Shown: positions 22,330 through 33,573, numbered from the stretch's first letter. The stretch is DNA of 64,000 nt from Tethya wilhelma (GCA_964030475.1 CAXIPT010000014.1:1-64000), one strand, 5' to 3'. Made by a program: numbers and translations. Notes: generated from the sequence alone by a model not told the origin.

Positions 22330-22435
22330 CACAAACTCCGTATACTATCCGTGTTTCAAACAATTTATGTTTGTGGTACAATTTTAGTGTAGTATCAGAA
22401 TATGCATGAAGTTAGTTGAAGTGCTAGTTAAAACT
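22330..22435. repeat. Inverted copy of 34690-34785
   Basis: AACTCCGTATACTATCCGTG, TTATGTTTGTGGTACAATTT and CATGAAGTTAGTTGAAG reappear reverse-complemented at 34690-34785. This is an uncharacterised dispersed repeat end. Confidence 0.75.
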
Positions 22436-22877
22436 TTATTAGCCTTTTTAAAGACAGAAGACCAGGGAGCCTTCCAGGAGGATTCACCAAGGAGTAAGTA
22501 AGTCTACTAAGTAGAAATAATCTAGTATGTGGGCTGTAACTAGAGTAACTAAGCTATAAAAGGCGCAGAAATAAGCACCCAATATTAATGCATGCATCTA
22601 TAGCTATTCTAACTGTAGGAAACAGTTAAGCTAATACTTATTGCCCATAATAAGAAGCGCTTAGCTTCTTTCCCCCACAAATTTCATTGCAAATTTATTA
22701 TACACAATAAACCGTAATTTGGGAAATTTTCGCGCGCAAAATTTTCGTATTTTTAATATTCGTAGTGTTTAAATTTCGTAGACTAACACCTTAGCTACGA
22801 AATTTTCTACAGTTCTCTTATTACAGCACAACAGTTCTCTTATTACAGCACACTCGAGCTGGCAAGCACTGAAAGTT

Positions 22878-23226
22878 ATGGAGGTATACAAACGAGCCTG
22901 CTGTATTCGAGGATTTCATGTCTATAAAAGTATATGGGATACAACTGTTGGAGAAGAGCTGGAGTGCATGAGAGAGCAACGAAATGAGAAAGACCGATAC
23001 ACTGTATCTGTTGTCAGAAATAAAACAGTCATTAGGCACTTACCAAGAAAGATCTCGAAATTTGTTTGCGGTTTTTAAGAAGAGGGGCTCCATACACTGC
23101 CAAGTTACTGGTGGAAGGAGATTCTCTGCAGACCTACCTCAAGGAGGGCTAGAAATCCCATGTGAAATCATATTCAGAACCCAGTGCCAAAAGGAACTAA
23201 AGAAGCTTAAAAAGCTTGTAAAGTAA
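22878..23226 (+). pseudogene. HIRAN-like accessory protein, one frameshift
   Basis: MEVYKRACCIRGFHVYKSIW, then VGEELECMREQRNEKDRYTV, VIRHLPRKISKFVCGF; after one frameshift near 23080, KKRGSIHCQVTGGRRFSADL and LEIPCEIIFRTQCQKELKKL to the TAA at 23224-23226. The layout (Gx-Y-S-W, GE.L.C.RE..N..D.YAV, G.VPR) fits the HIRAN fold, a small DNA-end-binding domain. Similar small proteins accompany DDE transposases in animal transposons. The gene lies inside TIRs with the transposase converging from the other side. About 115 residues if the frameshift is ignored. Confidence 0.6.
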
Positions 23227-23366
23227 TGATTCATCTCTTATGTTGGTTATTTACATGTATATATCTAATGCGAAGACAAAAAACTTAAGTTACAACTCAA
23301 ATAAAACAGTATGTACGACTAGCTATGTATTAAAAAAATGTGGAAGATGGGCAAGTCTTGATAGTG

Positions 23367-24972
23367 CTAATTTTCATCCATGTCTTCATCTTCTGACTCA
23401 TCTGAACTTTCGTCTTCAAAATCTGAACTCACTCCATCAAAGCTCTCTGAGGCTGATTCGACTAGTGCAGCTGCAATCCCAGACTTGATAAAGCCGTTCA
23501 CGACGATCTCAGGGTTACTGGCAATGTAGTGATACAGCCATTTAGCTCCAAGCTCTTTCAACAATGGCAAACCAAGCTCTATAGGCTGTAGCTCCACTGC
23601 ATCAGCATCCCTCCCGTGGAGTTGCTGCAGAACTTGGCTGGCATACCACTGCTGCCTTAAGAAATCCTTTCTGGCTTATTTACAGATAAGTCCATTGGCT
23701 GCAGACGGTCTGTCATATTAGCAGGTAGCAGGCAAACATGGATATCATTCTCCTCTAAAAGGAGCTGGAGCCTTGAAATTGTCCGTAATTACTACAGCAG
23801 GGGGATCCTCTTCAAAAAATTCACGCTGTCGTTCAACATAGGGGACAATTATCTCTTGGATATATTGCAGCATTGTGTCTTCGTTCAACCAATGTTTTGG
23901 GGAGTGTGTCACATGCCAATCACTGGGGAACTTGAAGTGAGGGTGACATCTAGAGGTCTTGCCTTTGTAAATGACTTGTATGGGCAAGAAATTGCCAGTG
24001 AGTGATCCACAAAACACAGCCGTTATGAGACGCTTGTCATTCACTCCTGCCACTTCAACACGCTTTGATTCAAGCTCGTCCATGGTCCAACCAGAGGAAG
24101 GCACCATCTTAATACCTGTTTGATCCCAATTGAGGATAAGTTCAGGTGGGATTTCTTCCATCGAAACTGTGGCTACTACATCATTGTGGAAGTTCTGCTT
24201 CAATTCAGCAAAATTTTCTACTGTGTGCTTGCTTTTGGCAGTGGTGGCTTTCCTTTTACAAAATTCATTCTGTTCAGCAGGGAGTAAGCCCAGGTGGTAT
24301 TTAGTTGAATGTGGCCACCATAACTTGTCAGTCGAGAGCAAGATTCCTCTCGCTGCAGCTATAGCAATCCTTGCTGAGACAACATCGCCTCCATCTCGTA
24401 CCCACTTCAAGTATGCTTGAACTTTCTGATCAAGCTCATCACCTAACAGAACAGGTCTGCCATGTTTGTTGACAGGCAGAACTGTGATATCTCCTTCATC
24501 CTCTGCTCTTCTCTTTTCAGCACCTTTCAAATATGCCTTCTTGATGGAATGAACACTTGTTTCGCTCACATTTTTCTCCATGCTTAGATGCTGCTGCAAT
24601 GCCATGTAGACAAGCATACTTTCCAATTTCGGCACGAACAGCTGGAGTGTACCTGTGAAGGATAAACAACTTATAAGCAATTTTGTAACAGTAGTCTAAT
24701 CAACCCTGTATGTTCATCTCAACCTATACACGTACTGTTTAATAATAATATCATCATCATCTTGTGTCTTACCTAATGTAAGGGCCAGGTTTCTTCCCTT
24801 TAGCACTACTGATCCCTCTATCCGCTTTTTTGTTAGCTTGAGCAATTGCCGCTGAACATACTTGAGAGGACAAAGAACTTTTGGGGTCTGGGAGATTGTT
24901 CCTACGCTCAAGGTAGCGCAAAAGAGCCATCCCGATGCCTTTGACAAACGTATCAACTTTAGTGACAAACAC
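23367..24972 (-). pseudogene. pogo-superfamily DDE transposase, few disruptions
   Basis: The N-terminal exon (24972-24770) contains MALLRYLERRNNLPDPKSSL and ends at a GTAAGA donor. After the intron, the frame from about 24665 reads TPAVRAEIGKYACLHG, shifts once, then SETSVHSIKKAYLKGAEKRR, WWPHSTKYHLGLLPAEQNEF, LILNWDQTGIKMVPSSGWTM (first Asp), VIYKGKTSRCHPHFKFP and DPPAVVITDNFK (second Asp). Past a frameshift near 23770 it gives VCLLPANMTDRLQPMDLSVN (third acidic position). The C-terminus (23597-23367) has LGAKWLYHYIASNPEIVVNG and an acidic Ser/Glu/Asp tail. At least three frame changes make this copy inactive. Confidence 0.85.
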
Positions 24973-25329
24973 TTTTCTCTTTACCTGGCTCAGATTGAAT
25001 ACACGTGTAAAAACATTGTACTGTAAATTATGTTTTAAATTCGCTTTTTAAAGATTTCGCATTTTTAAATTTCGTAGTCCTCTGTGCCTACGAAATTTTC
25101 ACGACAACGAAAATTTCCCGAATTACGGTACAATACATTCATTCATTATTATGCACAGATAAACAGCTCCTGGCATAGCCCAGCGATTCTGCAACACTGT
25201 GGGCCATCTTCTGATCATCTGGAAGAGATTTCTCTCTGCTAGAAGTGTTTAGTTCATAAACAATGCATTATTTTTTGTTGCACATTAAATATGCAAAATT
25301 ATAATGAGATGCACAACAGCAGCTGCATC

Positions 25330-25460
25330 ATGTACTTATCAGAATAATTAATCAATGAACATGACAACGCATCCCGTGTACTAACGGGAGAGAAGCTAGC
25401 CATGGCTGACATAGCTGCATTAACGCTTATATCTCAGCAATAGAAGCAGCCCCACCCAAA
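25330..25460. repeat. Inverted copy of 62464-62600
   Basis: TCAGCAATAGAAGCAGCCCC and AGAAGCTAGCCATGGCTGAC occur reverse-complemented at 62464-62600. The outer end reads GGGTGGGGCT on the opposite strand, resembling other GTGGGGC-type ends in this window. Confidence 0.8.
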
Positions 25461-25858
25461 AAATCACGTCTGCAGCTCGCCAATGTGTGTCCCTCCCCAT
25501 TGGTGCAATTAAATTAAATTCGCACGCGCATCGCGAATTACACTACAATTGCCGATTACTACAAATAAAGTTTTACTACATCTGGTCGGTTTTCCAAAAT
25601 TGGGTCACATATAATTCGCAACTAGAATCAAGGTTAGCTGCACTTTCAGTCGCCATGAATCTGTAAGTTGACAGGCGCCACTTTTTACCTCTGATCCTTA
25701 TCTAATTATTCCTGGCAACAAAACGACACTTGAACCCGCTTGTCTTCCATGTGCTGAGAAAAATATAGTTTTGGCTTATTCACTGTCGATGACATAGCAT
25801 GCCCTAATATTGCTTCTGCCACCGAGTACTCTCTAGCTAGCTATTTAGCTGAAGTTAT

Positions 25859-25883
25859 AGGTGGGGCTCATTGAGCCCCACCT
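25859..25883. repeat. Perfect 12-bp-arm palindrome
   Basis: AGGTGGGGCTCA and TGAGCCCCACCT flank a single T: a near-perfect hairpin with 12-bp arms. Possibly a TE end motif. Confidence 0.8.
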
Positions 25884-25964
25884 TACACATGCGTCAAAAC
25901 CATTGTCAACTTCCACTTCACAAATCATTATTATTATGATAAACACCCTTGAGTATGTATAATA

Positions 25965-26201
25965 TTATAATAATAATTTTAGACTAGCCTCCGTAGTCTC
26001 CACCAGAAATGGCTGACTCTGACATGTTTCTGCTTCCCGTTCATCTAGGCATGTTACTAGCTGGGACACCAATGACCAACGTTTAGGCGTACCAGGAGGG
26101 AAACTGTTGATAGCATGTATTAGCGAGTTGACTTGAGTAATACTAACTGTCCACTTCTCCATGCTCAGTTGCTCAATATTCACGCGCGTTCTTTGTACCT
26201 A
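25965..26201 (-). CDS. SANT/Myb-like domain exon (DNAJC1-like)
   Basis: From a possible acceptor (AATGTAG, about 26202) the frame reads TKNARVNIEQLSMEKWTVSI, then LIHAINSFPPGTPKRWSLVS, QLVTCLDEREAETC and a stop at 25965. The pattern W-x(n)-FPPGTPKRW-x(2)-V is the SANT/Myb repeat of DNAJC1/DNAJC2-type proteins, in which the GT.xRW segment precedes the third helix. It could be the last exon of a host gene, or a TE-captured piece. No further exon was identified on either side. Confidence 0.4.
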
Positions 26202-26219
26202 CATTACCATGGCATGCCT

Positions 26220-27397
26220 GCATGGTAGCTCTTTCGCGCCAGATAACCGCGCAAATTGACCAAAAGCAGCGCAAATCAAACATTGCTATGACACTTCAGT
26301 TTGCCTTTTTCTGGTGCCAAGCTACTCAGGGCAGTTAAGGCAGATCAGTTTGAAAACTGTAGTTTAATATTGTCAAAAATGACTTTATTCACTGAAGCAG
26401 TGACTGTATTCTATCAATGGAGAGCCTATACTACTATGTTTACTTTATAGCATAGTGGTAAAAGATATTCATGATGCATGGTTACCATGGATACGCTAAT
26501 TGGTCATGAATATTAGTAGGGGTCAAAGTTTATTTGCCTTAACCGCTAATTTGCCGTCTCCGGCTACGAAAATGCTTTGTAATTGCTACGTATTTGATAT
26601 CAGTAGAAAGTAATCAACACATAGAATGCTATTCCGACTGGAAACGCTGCACAAAATTTAGCGCTAGCTGAATATTATACAATTTCAATGCCATACGCAC
26701 AGCTAATTAACGATTTAGCTGCTCACCATGCTCTTATAGAATATTTTGGCCACCGTTTCCAGTCAAATCCAATCACTACTGGTCTATTTCAATTGAAAAC
26801 TCCCCAAAAGAATAGAAGAACTATCATTTTTCGTAGCCGGGCGGCAACTTTTAGTGACTAACTTCGATCGCTTGCATAATAAATAAGCGGCTAGTATTGC
26901 TCACCATACAATCGATTTAAATATTCATAAGTTTATGTAAGCGAACAAGCATTTTACAAGCAATTTACAAGCCAATTACAAGCCAGCTACAACTTGCAGC
27001 TGCAAGCTAGTAGATCTGCCTTAACCTACCTGAGTAAGAAGCGTTGTGTTTACCAAAGTAGTTACAGGCAGGACTTATTGTCACAGTGCTCACAAGTGAG
27101 TTCGTTCAAAGTCATAGCTGAAACCACAAACAGTTCAAACTAACCTCATCCGGTAAGCGAGTAAGTGGTACAATTATATCCCACCTAGCATAGTAGTGCA
27201 ATAGACTCTACTGGGGTTTAACTACCATAATTTGTCCCTAGAGGGCTACAAGTTTGACTTAATTTGTCCCCTGAGGCATGCAATAATTTTACATACATAT
27301 AACATATTCATTGACAGCTGTCAGAGTGCTTTCAATATTTATAATGTCATTGTATAATTGTTTCAGAGACGTTTATATTATACAGAAGAGTATCAGT
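26220..27397. other. Gene-free stretch with one inverted-repeat element
   Basis: No coding region is seen. It includes the miniature inverted-repeat element at 26552-26853 and short tandem ATTACAAGCCA-like words near 26955-26990. Confidence 0.5.
26552..26853. mobile_element. Imperfect MITE of about 300 bp
   Basis: Left end GCCGTCTCCGGCTACGAAAA and right end TTTTTCGTAGCCGGGCGGC are inverted. Inner inverted words TCCGACTGGAAACG and CGTTTCCAGTC strengthen the case. No coding capacity. Confidence 0.65.
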
Positions 27398-28909
27398 CTA
27401 ATCTGTCATAAATGAGAATAATTCGTCAACTTCTGTAGCTGTCATGTAGAAACTTAGCTGGGTACATTGAGGTTGATTGTTGGGCTGAGTTATGTTTATT
27501 GTACACCCATGAAGGTTTTCAAAGTAAATTGGTGTCGTAGGCTGAGCGGATATATCCAGTTGAGAGATTATTTTGATAACACATACCTTTACGTTCATTC
27601 TGAGGTGAATTAGGACATACAGGTCGAGATACTAAAGATTGAACAGCAGCTAATTGTTCTTTACTTGTCCTTTCATAGGTACGGAGCACCTTGAGTGAGC
27701 GATGGTCAGTTCTTTCTTGTATTAGTTTTTCAGGTACCCCAGCATTATACATAGTTGTTGCACTTGATGCTCTAAGGCTGTGATTTGTCTTGTGCCCAGA
27801 AATGCCGGCTGTTTTACAGAGTTTCTTCACTTTTTCATGTAGGGTGTGTTTTCCCAAAGGAACTGAACAATACCAAGGCTTTCCATCATCTAAAGGCTTC
27901 TTCTCCAAAGGTTTTACATAGAAAAGGTCCTTTTCAGGAGCCTCATGTGGTATTTTAGCAATGTTTGTGTCTAAAATTTACACTGGACATCTTTCTAAAG
28001 CATCTGGGCAGGAATAAATAGGAACTACTTTTCCTGGGACATATAACTGCTTGAAACTTCCATTTCTATTTTTAGATACATTTTCGTAATAGATGTATTG
28101 GTCATTTTCACGTTTCAAATGAGACAATTTTAAAGATCTGTGTTCTCGGCCACCACAGAGAGAAAAAAAAAAATTTTCAACTGTTTAAAACACTGCATTC
28201 TGAGGACCTTTAGGAGTAGTAACATTCAACACACCTGCTTCCGACAGCTGGTTTTTGTCTTCCAATGTTATAGTTTCAGCATGTTTTACATTTCTTCCAA
28301 TTCCTTCTGAATGTAGGCTGTTGAAATATTTTTCAAGAGTGTTGTGAAGATGTTTAAATCTCCCGTCATTTTTATCCAGAAAGTTAGGACAAGAGACTGG
28401 ATTTATGTCTCGCATGTGTCTGAGAATGCCACACATCAAACCATTGATAGATGCTGGTGGATAGTGCTTTCCATTTGACTTCCAAATTTCAACAACAAAT
28501 CTAGAAAGATGTTTGTTATGCACTTCTGTATCAGTGGTGGAGAAAAAATTGTCAGGAACAGGGTCAGCACAATTGGCAGCATTTCTTGCTGTTTTCCAGG
28601 CCTTAAAATTATTCATAGCCCACATGGTGGTTTTCAAGGTGTTTTGAGGGACCAATCCTTTAACTCTGCCATCTTCTCTTCTGAAGCAAACTGGAAACGA
28701 GCGGGCGTCTTTTCTCTAAATGAATTTAACTGTGTTGACTCACAAACCAGTAGATTCTGAGGTTGGTAAGGGTCCCTCAAGCTATCGTTGTTGGGGCTGG
28801 TGCCGGCGCCATTGATATCAGTGTCATTAGTTGTGCTAGCGTTAGCTGCACCTGCACAACCTGTCCACTCACACATTCCAAGGTAGAAGTTGGAGTAAGA
28901 GCAAGCCAT
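27398..28909 (-). pseudogene. Crypton-type tyrosine recombinase (DUF3504) pseudogene
   Basis: The N-terminus at 28909 is MACSYSNFYLGMCEWTGCAG. After one frameshift near 28655 comes the SAM-like core-binding part: NTLKTTMWAMNNFKAWKTAR, SINGLMCGILRHMRDINP. A poly-T run near 28170 causes a second frameshift before GGREHRSLKLSHLKREN and KQLYVPGKVVPIYSCPD. The catalytic domain is clear: KTNHSLRASSATTMYNAGVP, EKLIQERTDHRSLKVLRTYE, giving H-x2-R, the second H (in DHRS, where the family usually has GHRS) and the nucleophile Tyr. After a third frameshift near 27580 the C-terminus reads YFENLHGCTINITQ. Cryptons move via recombinase-catalysed circular intermediates. This copy is inactive. Confidence 0.85.
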
Positions 28910-29000
28910 TTTTTCTTAACTCTTGAATGTTAATAAGACTGAAGCAGCTGCAGGTGTTGCTAAGTGATTTTGTTTTCAGCCAATCGAGTGTGAGATATAA

Positions 29001-29123
29001 AACAGCTAATGTACGCAGCAGAGAGATTTATGGCTATATAAACCACGCCTCTCCCTCAGGCTATGCCCTTGTGTTCGGGTGGTTTATAGCCATAAATCTC
29101 TCTTTCCGGCATACATTAACTAT
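29001..29123. repeat. Inverted repeat, 40-bp arms
   Basis: AGAGAGATTTATGGCTATA..AAACCAC and its inverse GTGGTTTATAGCCATAAATC face each other across about 40 bp, with outer similarity through TAATGTA(C/T)GC. It lies 0.1 kb upstream of the Crypton start. A miniature element or cruciform. Confidence 0.7.
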
Positions 29124-29205
29124 TACTTAGACCACTTCAGTAAAGTGTGAACGTGTGTGTGCATAAGAACATATAAGTATCTATTATCTATGGCCTACAT
29201 GCACT

Positions 29206-29274
29206 CGCACACACACACACACTGTGACACACACACACATACACACACACACACACACAAAAACACACACTGTG
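29206..29274. repeat. (CA)n microsatellite
   Basis: Interrupted CA dinucleotide run next to family B copy 2. Confidence 0.95.
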
Positions 29275-29293
29275 TCACAGATATATGACATAT

Positions 29294-29846
29294 ATATTCC
29301 CACAACGGTAGTACTGGGTACACAGGAATGGCACGGATTGCCCATTAGCGCAATACAAATATTCACGCCAATAACTCTGCAATAACTGAGCGCTTAGCAT
29401 TATAAGGCTTCTAAAGCTACTATTTAGCTCTTTCTTTCTAATGAGCCCAAAAACATATCCTAAAAACATCGCTAAAGTAACAAACACAAACATGCCAAAC
29501 CTCCAATTTTCTCCATCTTCTTATTCTTCTTTTTCTATCTTAGCTCAACTTTTCTCTACTTTCGATCAGAAGCTGATTCTTGAACGAACGAACTTGGTTT
29601 CTTCCGGTACAGTCGCTTTTGCCATCAGTTTTTAGCGCTTCTCATTGAGTAGCTAGATACAAGGCGAAAAGCGCCTCCTCCATATGGCCGCCATTAATTT
29701 CTACACTAATGCTTAGCTTCTAGAGAATTCGAATTGACGACCCTTTCCACACACAAAAATGTGTGTTATTTGGAATTAAATGCACTGAAGTTGCCTGGAA
29801 CTATTTTGTGATATCTGGTTAAGAGATGAATCAAGAGATTGATTAT
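29294..29846 (+). repeat. Family B head and body, no tail
   Basis: Head TATTCCCACAACGGTAGTAC, then AGGAATGGCACGGATTGCCC, body with CATGCCAAACCTCCAATTTT. It is followed immediately by another family B head at 29847 instead of a hairpin tail. Confidence 0.85.
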
Positions 29847-30905
29847 CATTCCCAGTACTGTAGTACTTGGTACATAGGAATGGCACGGATGTCCCATTAG
29901 CGTAATACAAATATTTACACGAATAACTCTGCAAAAACTGAGTGCTTGGCACTAAAAGGCTTCTTAAGCTACTATTTAGCCTTTTCTTGAGCCTAAAAAC
30001 ATAGCCTAAAACCATCGCTAAAGTAACAAACTAAAGTATGCCAAACCTCCAATTTTCTCCATCTTCTTCTTCTATCTTGAAACAACTTTTCTCGAAGACT
30101 GCTTGCTTTCAGAAGCTGATTCTTGAACGAATAAACTTGGTTTCTTTGTCTTCACGTGCTTTTTATATTGGTTATTCGTCTCTCTAGCTGAGTTGCTAGA
30201 TACAAGACGAAAAATGCCTTCTCCGTATGGCAGCCATTCATTTAGGAACTCATTAATAATTTATTAGCTACCTTGGAAATCAAGTTGACGACCCTTTTCC
30301 AGTTAGACAAGTGTGCATTATTTGGAATCCGAATATTCGCTGCCCTGCCTGTGTTTACCTGAAGATTTCTGGTTGTGCTCTGTAACCAGTTACCTTTCAA
30401 TCTTAAATATTTAGGAGGTTAACAGACTGCTTTGTTACCGTAGATGTCATTATAAGATGAGCAAAGCAAGTAAATTTTGTGAGATACTGCTCCAGCCTCC
30501 TCCTGAGATGCTAAGTTCACCTGACTTCTATACTGAGAGCATAGATTATAACATAAGCTATAATATTCATGCTGCTACTGTACAAGATATATACACAACT
30601 GTGATGTAGAATTATGAAAAAATGAAAACAAACAAGTGAAAAAAACATTGGAAATGTAATGAGACATAGGAATAGCCAAATCGTAAAAAAGAAAGCAAAC
30701 AAAATGGAATGGCTGTTTGAGTGTGTAAAGAATTATTCCTATGGGCAACATGAGGGACTCAACATAGGAAGTGAGTACTACATACAGCCCACACAGGAAT
30801 GATTCTGCACACACTCAAAACAGCCATTCCATCTTGTTTGCTTTCTTTTTTACAATTTAGCTATTCCTATGTCTCATTACATTTCCAATGTTTTTTTCAC
30901 TTGTA
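29847..30905 (+). mobile_element. Family B/A composite: palindrome head, body, hairpin tail
   Basis: Head CCCAGTACTGTAGTACTTGG, body as in other family B copies, then spacer and a hairpin at about 30622-30905 (ACAAGTGAAAAAAACATTGG ... CCAATGTTTTTTTCACTTGT). It has the same order and spacing as 53852-54974. Confidence 0.9.
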
Positions 30906-31394
30906 ACATATTAGAAAGACAAGTAAATCTTATGATACAGCTCCTGCCTCCAAATGACTGAGATGTGTGTTTCACTTCAGTATCAAGTAGGACTCAGTTG
31001 TGACTTCAAGTACAAGCTCAGCAGTCCGCCGCTGGCTCAGTGAGTCTGGCTTTGCCAGACTACTAGCTCAGTAGTTAGCTACACACACCAACTCAAATGT
31101 AATTTGTGGAAATATGGAAAAATGAGAACAAACAAGTAAAAAAACATTGCCGCTAATGAGACACAGGAAATGCTAAATTGTAAAAAGAACGCAAACAAGA
31201 TGGAATGGCTGTTAGATTGTGTAACGAATTCTTCCTGTGGGCAAAATGAGAGACTCAATAAGGAGATTCACGGTTAAATTCAGCCCATACAGGATGAATC
31301 CTGCACACACTCTAACAGCATTTTTGCGTTCTTTTTACAATTTAGCCATTCCTGTGTCTCATTACATTTCCGCGACAATTTTTTTTTTACGTGT
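30906..31394 (+). repeat. Composite-element tail with spacer, head missing
   Basis: The spacer (TGATACAGCTCCTGCCTCCA ... CCAACTCAAATGTAATTT) and the hairpin 31110-31394 match, in inverted orientation, 48646-49147. It directly follows the preceding composite. Confidence 0.8.
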
Positions 31395-32105
31395 ATATAT
31401 TATATTAATTATTGTCTACCTAAAATTATCATTAACAGATTGATGGCAACACCATTCAGGACAAAGTTGCGTAAGGCGCAATCAATATGCCTTGACTGTG
31501 ACAAAATACTCACAATACCACTCTTCAAATTGTGTACAGCTCTCTCAAATGCAATTGGATGTCCGATTGAATTCATCATCTTCCCACTGCTCACTACACT
31601 GGTCAAAATGCGTTGGAATCCGGACTTCTTAAACCCATGTATTGCCACGTATCTGCTATGTTTACGCAGAGAAAATTGCGTTTCCGCAAATGCGGATACT
31701 TCCGGTTTACTAGGTTTCAGAATGCGTTTACTTCCTACTCCGCCGCCGATCCGCAGCGGTGAAAACCTACTGAACTTTGATTGAAAGTTGAAGTTTACAT
31801 GGATATACAACTGTCCTGAACCCTGCTGAGTTGAGAATTATCCGTTACTTTCAGTAGAGCTTATACCAACTTTTTTTTTTTTACTAAACGGGTCGTGCGC
31901 TAGCGCTTATATACTATTCTGCGCATGCGCAGTGAGCGAGTGCTTCAATTGACAAGATAACATGGAAAAAATTTTATTATGAAAGATACCAACAAGGTAA
32001 ATGCATGAAACATAAATAAAGCACCAATGATAATGATAAATTATAACAGTATATGATAAGTTGACACTAGTACAGTATTGTATTATTATTATGGAACTAT
32101 GTGTA
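31395..32105. other. Region with overlapping uncharacterised ORFs
   Basis: Open frames exist on both strands (31440-31784 plus, 31409-31810 minus). Neither carries a recognised domain, and their overlap means at most one is real. The minus-strand frame includes HSRYVAIHGFKKSGFQRILT. The rest is AT-rich. Confidence 0.3.
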
Positions 32106-33358
32106 CTAACAGCTACCAGAGACACTCATACCACTTGTATCTAAATCAGTGAAACTCTGATTTAGAGCATGAGGTGGAGCATTCTCCTTGAATGCAGATG
32201 CTATAGCCCATTCTGGAATTGAGTCTGGCATGGCACGCTCAGACTTGTGTTTTGAAGTAACCCTGGGCCGTTTCATGCTCTTTGAACGTTTAGACAATGT
32301 TGCATTAAATTCAGAATCTAGTGTAGTGAATGCTTTTCTATATTTCTTACGTAACCATGGTAAAGTTCTAATCTTCATTGCATGTTCATCTACATCTGAC
32401 TCCTCAGCTGAAGTCTCTGAACTCATGTACTGCGAATCCTGTAGCAGTTCAGAGACTCTTCTCTTGTGAGACTGACCCCAACCATGCTTTCTGGCTGTAG
32501 TTTCAAGCGATTTCATCCTTTGTTCCTGTTTCTATACAGTGTTGTCATTGTGTGCAAAATGTGTAAAAGTATTATATTCGATCCTGCAATGATAATGTTT
32601 TATTGTACTTTTTTGAGTCTCTTCTTTAACTTTAACTCTCTTCTGTGTCGAGTTAATTTCCCACTTGAGGCTCGCTTAGCATCATCACTCAGTGAACGAA
32701 AGTACACTTTGCAAGCACCTATACAAATAGTCATGAATACAAAATACATAATAGTGTGTTGTATTTATAAACTTACATGATATTTCAACAGTAGAAGCAT
32801 CTTGTAGAACAGATTTCACTTCAGCTATAATTTTGTTAACCACAGTCTGGTTATTCTGCGAGTCAAATCTGTATAAAAGAATATTATAAGATACACTATA
32901 TAAGTTAACATTTATATGCAGCAAATTATTACACTATTCAATTATTATTATTCTAATCTATGGCATACTTTTGAGTAAAATCCCACTTCAAGAGCAATGC
33001 ATTCTCATCCCCTGTTCTTGCCACTGAGTCATTGCTGATTTGATGATACACTGAGTGAACACGACTCTGCATGCATGTATGGCATGTAGCAGTAATGCTT
33101 AAATTAGCCATACATAGAGTGCTCATGATCGCCATGAGTGCAAAAACTCACCCTGACTTCCAAAGATACTTGAACTCGGGGAGCGGCACGCTTTGTACGT
33201 AATGGTTGACTAGTTGCCGCCGCTATGGAGGATAAGTCTGCTTGCTGTTGAGAGTTCTTTTGAAGCAAACTTTTAAGCTCAGTGTTAAGCTCTCGTTGCT
33301 TCTTTAGCTCGTCTACAGCTTCTTGGAGAAGAATAGCGAGCTCTTCACTCTCTGTCAT
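32106..33358 (-). CDS. Intact five-exon gene, 308-aa coiled-coil/basic protein of unknown function
   Basis: Exons: 33358-33152, 33066-32969, 32868-32777, 32718-32609 and 32525-32106. All introns are GT..AG, every phase matches, and the joined 927 nt are open to the stop. The N-terminus is a heptad-rich coiled coil (MTESEELAILLQEAVDELKK). The middle reads SRVHSVYHQISNDSVARTGD, LLLKWDFTQK and VVNKIIAEVKSVLQD. Then comes a basic patch after CACKVYFRSLSDDAKRASSG. The last exon has RTLPWLRKKYRKAFTTLDSE, a KRSKSMKRPRV basic run and an IPEWAIAS motif. The layout recalls a multi-copy uncharacterised family of cnidarians and sponges (coiled coil, basic centre, PLPW..., P.WA... tail). Nuclear location is an inference from the basic runs. 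It could be a host gene or a TE-borne gene, and it is the only clearly intact non-transposase gene here. Confidence 0.75.
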
Positions 33359-33572
33359 TGTCTAATATTCTTTGTCCTATACTTGGGGGACTCGATCGAT
33401 CGTCGCTATAACGTAGATAGATTAATTGCTTTCAGTAAACCCAGGAATCACGCTGCTGTAGACTAACTTGTGTGCTATATTCTTGAAAAATGGAAGTAGC
33501 TATAGAGTCTATAGATCTAAAGGAAGAGAAAAAGGCGGCCAAAAAGAGCGGGATCTACAGCTTTGTGAGAAA

Positions 33573-33573
33573 N
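33573..33573. other. Single ambiguous base, possible contig join
   Basis: Isolated n between GTGAGAAA and CGTACGTTT. No duplication was recognised around it. Confidence 0.4.

Larger units (their letters stand above)
22711..25130. mobile_element. 2.4-kb TIR transposon (family F) with two convergent genes
   Basis: Left end ACCGTAATTTGGGAAATTTT and right end AAATTTCCCGAATTACGGTA are inverted copies. The TIR similarity extends further in through AATTTCGTAG words. It holds a HIRAN-like gene (plus strand) and a DDE transposase pseudogene (minus strand), converging. It resembles an autonomous DNA transposon that has decayed only slightly. Confidence 0.8.
22115..25612. mobile_element. Outer TIR element (family E), about 3.5 kb
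   Basis: Left end ATATGTGACCGAATTTTGGA and right end (inverted) TTTCCAAAATTGGGTCACAT bound the region. The TIRs continue inward for about 30 bp (AAAACCGACCAGATGT). A third end of the same kind is at 60122. The element contains the separate TIR element at 22711-25130. The two ends may instead belong to independent solo ends. Confidence 0.6.

Noticed and set aside
31020..31090. tRNA-like words (CTAGCTCAGTAGTTAGCT)
   Set aside because: Only an A-box-like word is present; no B box, cloverleaf or terminator could be built.
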